This document shows, in pieces, positions 14,665 through 19,451 of a DNA stretch of 19,451 bases (position 1 is its first letter; each line of letters starts with the position of its first letter). The DNA comes from Flavobacteriaceae bacterium (lineage in GTDB: Bacteria; Bacteroidota; Bacteroidia; Flavobacteriales; Flavobacteriaceae): the NCBI GenBank assembly GCA_030625995.1, contig DAOUPU010000026.1:1-19451 (forward strand). The letters run 5' to 3'. The notes under the pieces were generated by a model. It had not been told where the DNA came from and did not search any database. It saw nothing but the letters and a program-made list of their open reading frames with translations. The position numbers were made by a program, and so were the translations under genes.

Positions 14665-15475
14665 ATTTATTATAATTAGTTATCGCCTTTCTCACACTTC
14701 TGTACTCTAAAAGTAATTCTTTGGCTTCGATCTCGTCAACTCCTAATTCCTTAGCTATCATCAAGGTACCGCGTCTGATCAATTTTTCATTTGATAATTG
14801 CATATCGACCATTTGATTGCCTTGAACTCTACCCAATTTGATCATTAGCGAAGTAGAAATCATGTTTAAAACTAATTTTTGTGCCGTTCCCGCTTTCATT
14901 CTTGTACTACCCGTAACAAATTCAGAACCCAAAACTACCTCAATGGGATATTTGGCCACCTGAGCCAATTCCGAATTTAAATTGCACGTTATGCATCCTG
15001 TGATAATTCCATTATTGTTAGCATCTTCTATTCCTCCAATGACATAGGGAGTACTCCCAGAGGCAGCTATTCCAATCAAAACATCGTCGCTACCAATTTT
15101 ATATTCTTGTAGATCTTTCCAGGCCTGAGCTTTATCATCTTCTGCATTTTCAACCGCTTTTCTTAGGGCAATATCTCCACCAGAGATCAAACCTATAACC
15201 CAATCATCAGGCACACCAAAAGTTGGCGGACATTCTGAGGCATCTAAAACGCCTAATCTTCCACTTGTTCCTGCTCCTATATAAAATAATCTTCCGCCGA
15301 CTTCAAATTTTTCAACAACTTGTTCCACTAGTTTTTCTATTTGACCTAATGCCTTTTCAACGGAAATGGCAACTTTCTTATCTTCATTATTAATATTTTT
15401 GAGTAAGTCTTTTATACTCATCTTTTCCAAATTGTTATAATAGGAAGATTGTTCAGTGGTAAGTTTATTAGACAT
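14663..15475 (-). CDS. murQ: N-acetylmuramic acid 6-phosphate etherase
   Basis: This 270-residue SIS-domain enzyme cleaves the lactyl ether of MurNAc-6-phosphate to give GlcNAc-6-phosphate and lactate, a step in cell-wall recycling. Visible features are FYIGAGTSGRLGVLDASECPP (about 64-84) with the catalytic glutamate E81, the second key glutamate E112 in ENAEDD, the SIS motif IAASGSTPYV, and the C-terminal GNQMVDMQLSN signature. It is somewhat shorter than E. coli MurQ because of a shorter C-terminal helical part, as in many Bacteroidota. Its ATG lies one base after the symporter stop codon, a strong sign of co-transcription and coupled translation. A MurNAc kinase would be needed to make the substrate and is not in this window. 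Confidence 0.95.
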   Translation of the reverse strand: MSNKLTTEQSSYYNNLEKMSIKDLLKNINNEDKKVAISVEKALGQIEKLVEQVVEKFEVGGRLFYIGAGTSGRLGVLDASECPPTFGVPDDWVIGLISGGDIALRKAVENAEDDKAQAWKDLQEYKIGSDDVLIGIAASGSTPYVIGGIEDANNNGIITGCITCNLNSELAQVAKYPIEVVLGSEFVTGSTRMKAGTAQKLVLNMISTSLMIKLGRVQGNQMVDMQLSNEKLIRRGTLMIAKELGVDEIEAKELLLEYRSVRKAITNYNK

Positions 15476-15476
15476 T

Positions 15477-16931
15477 TTATTTCCTTCTTTTTACAATTAT
15501 TAAACCTAAAATAGTTAAGGCTGCATTTACAGCAATATTCATAAATCCAAAATCAAAATTAAAATTATTACTAAAATACTCGCTTAACAGGTATGTTAAC
15601 AAGGGCGCTAAGATACAAATTACAGGCACCCACTTATCTATAATAATAATTTTAGTGAACATTCCAAACAAGTATAAACCCAACAGCGGCCCGTAGGTAT
15701 ATCCTGCCACCTTAAAAATCAAGGAAATCACATCTCCCCTACTATTTGAAAATAGCATAACAATGATAAATACTACAACTGAAAAACCAAATAAAACCAT
15801 GTTCTTCATTCTTTTTTTATCCTCGCTGGATCTGTGTGAGATATCCAAGAAGTCATAAGTAAAGGATGTTGTAAGAGCGGTCAATGCCGAATCGACACTA
15901 GAAAATGAGGCTGCGATGATACCTAATAGGAAACTCACTCCGACAATAAGACCAATATGATTTATTGCTAAATTAGGGAATAAAGTATCTGTATCTAAAA
16001 AAACACCGTTTTCATCAATTGGTAATGAAATATTATTGCTTTCAGCATAGATATATAATAAGATGCCTAAACCTAAAAATAAAAATTGGGTGAGGGCCAA
16101 TATCAAACTAAAGGTCAGGGTGTTCTTTTGAGCGTCCCAAAGATTTTTACATGTTAGCGTTTTCTGCATCATATTTTGGTCTAAGCCCATCATGGCTATA
16201 GCAATTAATATACCTGCAATAAACTGTTTATAAAAATTATTTCCCGATTTGTTATCCCAATTAAAAACATCAAAATATTTATGGTTTACAACTTCATTTA
16301 CAGATTGTGCAAAAGTTAAATCAAGAGAGTTTACTATTGCTAAGATGGTAACTACAGCTGCTAAAATTAAAAAAAATGTTTGCATGGCATCAGTCCATAC
16401 AATTGTTTTTATCCCAGATTTATTGGTATAGAGCCAAACCAACAAAAGTATTATAATGACAGTGAGATAGAACGGCATTTGAAATTTATCAAAAAATGCA
16501 AATTGTAAAATTTTTGCCGCCAACAATAATCTTAATGCCGCACCAAAGGATTGTGAAACTAAGAAGAACAAAGACCCGGTCTTATAGGTTCTGTTTCCAA
16601 ATCTATCATTCAAATAGCTATAAATGGAGACTAGTCTCAATTTGTAATACAAGGGTATTAAAACAAAGGTTATAAATAAATAACCAATAACGTTTCCTAA
16701 GATAAATTGAAAAAAGTAGAAATTATTATTACCAACCATCCCGGGTACAGAAACAAATGTCACTCCGGACAATGCCGCACCAATCATTCCAAAGGATACT
16801 AAGAACCACGGGGATTGTCTGTCGCCAGTAAAAAAAGATTCGTCACTTCTATTCCGAGAGGTTAAATATGAAATGATCATTATTAAACCAAAATATATAA
16901 CTATTATCGAAAAAACTAATATTGCACTCAA
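15477..16931 (-). CDS. Sodium:solute symporter (SSS family), probably for a sugar
   Basis: This 484-residue inner-membrane protein has about 13 hydrophobic segments from end to end. SSS signs include a GDRQSPWFLVSFGMIGAALSG region (about 36-56), which is the early sodium-site helix, GAALRLLLAAK, and SSVDSALTALTTSF (about 345-358), the late helix with the paired serines that helps bind sodium. The sugar substrate cannot be told from sequence. Placement one base before murQ, in the same direction, makes uptake of MurNAc, GlcNAc or a muropeptide sugar the leading idea. A dedicated MurNAc transporter is known in Tannerella, but I do not claim orthology. It lies 27 bp after the tamB stop codon, so the three genes likely share a transcript. 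Confidence 0.88.
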   Translation of the reverse strand: MSAILVFSIIVIYFGLIMIISYLTSRNRSDESFFTGDRQSPWFLVSFGMIGAALSGVTFVSVPGMVGNNNFYFFQFILGNVIGYLFITFVLIPLYYKLRLVSIYSYLNDRFGNRTYKTGSLFFLVSQSFGAALRLLLAAKILQFAFFDKFQMPFYLTVIIILLLVWLYTNKSGIKTIVWTDAMQTFFLILAAVVTILAIVNSLDLTFAQSVNEVVNHKYFDVFNWDNKSGNNFYKQFIAGILIAIAMMGLDQNMMQKTLTCKNLWDAQKNTLTFSLILALTQFLFLGLGILLYIYAESNNISLPIDENGVFLDTDTLFPNLAINHIGLIVGVSFLLGIIAASFSSVDSALTALTTSFTYDFLDISHRSSEDKKRMKNMVLFGFSVVVFIIVMLFSNSRGDVISLIFKVAGYTYGPLLGLYLFGMFTKIIIIDKWVPVICILAPLLTYLLSEYFSNNFNFDFGFMNIAVNAALTILGLIIVKRRK

Positions 16932-16958
16932 GATTATTTTTTTATATGTTTCTTAAAA

Positions 16959-19451
16959 TTATTTTTGTTCTACAACAGATTTACTCTTTATTAATTTAAG
17001 GCTATCTCTTGCTTTTCTGGCTGCTTTACGTTCCTTCGGGGTTTTCCATCCTATTTTATCCAAAAATTCCTTTCCATTATCAAAATCAAATTGATAAGAA
17101 ATCCCAACCCCCTGTGTATAGCCTTCCCCATCTATCACGTCAAATTGAATTTCATTCTGTCTGTTATATACCTTGGCACGAAGTGTTTCGGATTCATTTA
17201 AAGGAACTTCAACCTCTACTTCTCCAATAACATTTGAATTTGTTTGAGAACCTACAGGTACACCAACTTTACCACTTACAATTACTCGATCCGCAATTCT
17301 GCCGGATACCAAAATACCTAGTTGATTATCCGTTATGACATCCCGTACATCATTTGTATCTCCAATGTCATAGGTTACTCCAATTTCTATATTCTCATTT
17401 GAACTTTTCAATACTTCGGTCAATATTTTTGAAGCATTTTGGGCAAGTGTTCCTGTTATTGCGGCACTACTATTAAATTCGGTATTATTACGGTCTACTC
17501 TCATAAAAGTACCCGTTGCCAGGAGAGAGAAAAACTGTGCTAATTTATCATCATCATTCTTAAGTATAAAATCCAACTCGGAGGACACCATTGAACTTGC
17601 ATTTGGAATATTAATATCAAAAGTAAATTGAGCATCCGTTAGGGACCCATTAATCAAGGTGATCAATTCCACATCAATCTTTCGAGAGCTGCTTATCTCA
17701 TCCAATAATACTGATGGATTTGCCTTAGTAAGATTAATTGCTTCAATATTAAGTTCAGCATCAAAAGGGTTACCATCCCAAACTATAGTGCCTCCGCGAG
17801 TTACTTTAAAATCTTTATTTATAATATTTTTAAACTGATATTCTCCATTATCCACCACAACTGCCCCATACATTTCAAATTTACCATTGGTATCAATTTG
17901 CAAACTCAGATCTCCATCGCAACTTCCTCTTAAAAGACTTCCTGAAACCTTATCAATTACAACTTGAGCAACTGCATCTTTCGTAACTTCCAAATTGAAA
18001 TTCAGAGACAGCCCTTTTAGTTCCTCGAATATAATTTCCTTTTCCTCGTCTTCATCGCCATTAACCTTCGAAGGGTCTTCGAAGTGAATTAGTTTTCGAT
18101 TGCTTATAGTACTAATATAATTCAATGGAATAATAAATTCTGTACCAGGCTCTGTTTTTCCTTGCATATCAATTACTAAGTCATCAGTTGGCCCTTTCAA
18201 GGTAGTGCTACCGGAAATCAAACCTGTTCCATAATAGAGGGCATCTTCCGATTCCTGGGTATTTAATATCAGTAACCTATCTGTTAAGATCTCTAAATCT
18301 AAACTCCAATTTCTAAACCCCTTATGCGAGATCGTTCCATTAACTGTTCCCGTTGTTTTCATTACATCATCCTCAATATCAATCAATTGAAAATCAAATA
18401 TTTGCTCGTACAAACTAACCTTCGCATCTCCTAAAAAATTATAATTTATTCCCAAATATGGCAATTTTAATCCGGCTTCCTTCAAGAAAAGTTCTCCATC
18501 AATACTTGGGTTGCTCAATAATCCTGTAACATTGGCCGTACCAGAGACAAAACCTCTGATATTTGTCAATACATTTTTCCCCAAGGGTGTAAATGAATTT
18601 AGTCTAAATTTATCAAAATTAAGCTCTGCCTTTACTATGGGATCCGTACCGTTAAAATCGACCTGCCCCATCATATAAAAACTCTGAAGTCCACTGTTTA
18701 ACAGAGTAGCAATAAAATTATAATTTTTAATGGTTTCATCACCATTTGCAAAGAGTGTTAAATCGCCGTAATAATCGTCATTAATACTAAAATAATTAAC
18801 GATCAGATCCGCAAAAGGAAGTGTTTTCCCTTCTATTTTTTTCAACGATATCGTACCGTTTATTTTCCCATCTACCACTACGCTATCTATGGATGGAGTG
18901 ATATCTATAAGATTTACATTTTTGAATTTTAAATCAATGTTTCTATTATCTTCATCATAAAACAAACCTGCCAAATCAATGGATTGATTATTTGAAACCA
19001 TGTTGACATTGTCAATAACAAATGATTTGTATGAATCATTGAATATAAACTTATTTTGATCGTTATTGTCAGGGTTCAACTCCCAAGTATTATTCTTAAA
19101 AGTAATTTCTGACTTTTTAATGCCAAAAACATTTTGATTATTTTCATTGATCGTATAGTAAAAACTTAAATTATACTTTTCCTCCAAATCCTTTCCTCCC
19201 AGAAAATCTGTTCTCACAAAAATGGTATCCTTTAGACTAACATTAACCAGATTAACATCAGCCACTTCATAATATTTAGTATTGACATGGTCCACACTCA
19301 GTATAGTATGAAACAATGGGTTCGTATTGTCGATCTGTAAATTAATATTCTCAACAATATTTTCAAATGCTCCAATTCTCGGGGATTTAATGGAAAGTTT
19401 AAATTCATCTCTATCGGAATTTATTGCACCTTTAATCTTTGTGTTTCCCCC
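16959..19451 (-). CDS. tamB: TamB-like translocation/assembly protein, C-terminal part (5' end outside window)
   Basis: The frame is open to the window edge at 19451, so the gene continues upstream; about 830 codons are visible. A TTG at 19316 is not the start, because AsmA/TamB-like sequence (SIKSPRIGAFENIVENINLQ) continues before it. The protein is a long series of beta strands, as in the beta-taco groove of AsmA-like proteins. Its last 400 residues or so match the TamB (DUF490) domain, including GEYQFKNIINKDFKVTRGG, GNPFDAELNIEA and the final SYQFDFDNG strand. A basic tail, KERKAARKARDSLK, follows. TamB spans the periplasm and is tied to outer-membrane protein assembly and phospholipid movement to the outer membrane. 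It heads the group with the symporter and murQ (27 bp gap). Confidence 0.9.
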   Translation of the reverse strand, partial: GGNTKIKGAINSDRDEFKLSIKSPRIGAFENIVENINLQIDNTNPLFHTILSVDHVNTKYYEVADVNLVNVSLKDTIFVRTDFLGGKDLEEKYNLSFYYTINENNQNVFGIKKSEITFKNNTWELNPDNNDQNKFIFNDSYKSFVIDNVNMVSNNQSIDLAGLFYDEDNRNIDLKFKNVNLIDITPSIDSVVVDGKINGTISLKKIEGKTLPFADLIVNYFSINDDYYGDLTLFANGDETIKNYNFIATLLNSGLQSFYMMGQVDFNGTDPIVKAELNFDKFRLNSFTPLGKNVLTNIRGFVSGTANVTGLLSNPSIDGELFLKEAGLKLPYLGINYNFLGDAKVSLYEQIFDFQLIDIEDDVMKTTGTVNGTISHKGFRNWSLDLEILTDRLLILNTQESEDALYYGTGLISGSTTLKGPTDDLVIDMQGKTEPGTEFIIPLNYISTISNRKLIHFEDPSKVNGDEDEEKEIIFEELKGLSLNFNLEVTKDAVAQVVIDKVSGSLLRGSCDGDLSLQIDTNGKFEMYGAVVVDNGEYQFKNIINKDFKVTRGGTIVWDGNPFDAELNIEAINLTKANPSVLLDEISSSRKIDVELITLINGSLTDAQFTFDINIPNASSMVSSELDFILKNDDDKLAQFFSLLATGTFMRVDRNNTEFNSSAAITGTLAQNASKILTEVLKSSNENIEIGVTYDIGDTNDVRDVITDNQLGILVSGRIADRVIVSGKVGVPVGSQTNSNVIGEVEVEVPLNESETLRAKVYNRQNEIQFDVIDGEGYTQGVGISYQFDFDNGKEFLDKIGWKTPKERKAARKARDSLKLIKSKSVVEQK

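Noticed and set aside
19314..19316. TTG as the start of the tamB-like gene
   Set aside because: The frame remains open to the window edge, with family-like sequence upstream, so the gene is truncated by the window.

Overview
The window looks like a chromosomal segment from a low-GC marine or environmental member of the Flavobacteriaceae (Bacteroidota). The reasons are AT-rich intergenic DNA, several perfect Bacteroidota-type -7 boxes (TAnnTTTG), no obvious Shine-Dalgarno sequences, lipoprotein signal peptides with short lipoboxes (TSC, FSC, LSC), protein sequences of flavobacterial type (TypA, HisIE, TamB), and an intergenic palindromic repeat that I recall from flavobacterial genomes. I could not identify the genus.

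Layout. Positions 1-4169 (+ strand) carry the tail of an arylsulfatase, a secreted lipoprotein phosphatase of the HAD superfamily, and a large secreted enzyme that joins a GH9 glycosidase to a CE4-type polysaccharide deacetylase. This has the character of an extracellular glycan-degradation region. A convergent (- strand) gene for a two-module iron-sulfur protein follows (YjdI-like plus CDGSH), with a possible 39-residue ORF directly upstream. Positions 4945-7456 (+) hold an APP1-type lipid phosphatase, a YegS/DgkA-type lipid kinase and an HdeD-family membrane protein. Together they suggest a small membrane-lipid module containing both a phosphatase and a kinase. An NlpE-like lipoprotein comes next.

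Positions 8156-8366 lie between convergent genes. They hold a transcription terminator whose two stem arms are separated by about 150 bp containing a palindromic repeat. Leftward from there are an FKBP-type prolyl isomerase lipoprotein with a calcium-binding, aspartate-rich tail, and the translational GTPase TypA/BipA. A divergent promoter region (11049-11209) separates typA from a rightward Cof-type HAD phosphatase.

Positions 12035-19451 form one long leftward array: tamB (5' end outside the window), a sodium/solute symporter, murQ, hisA, hisF, hisIE and a hotdog-fold thioesterase. The first three are tightly packed (27 bp and 1 bp gaps). Symporter and murQ suggest uptake and breakdown of a cell-wall amino sugar. 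The histidine genes are only the last steps of the pathway; hisH and the earlier genes are not beside them, so the usual flavobacterial his operon is split here.

The most distinctive item is the GH9-CE4 fusion, which could couple deacetylation and cleavage of an amino-sugar polymer. I found no CRISPR array, rRNA, tRNA, transposase or prophage gene.
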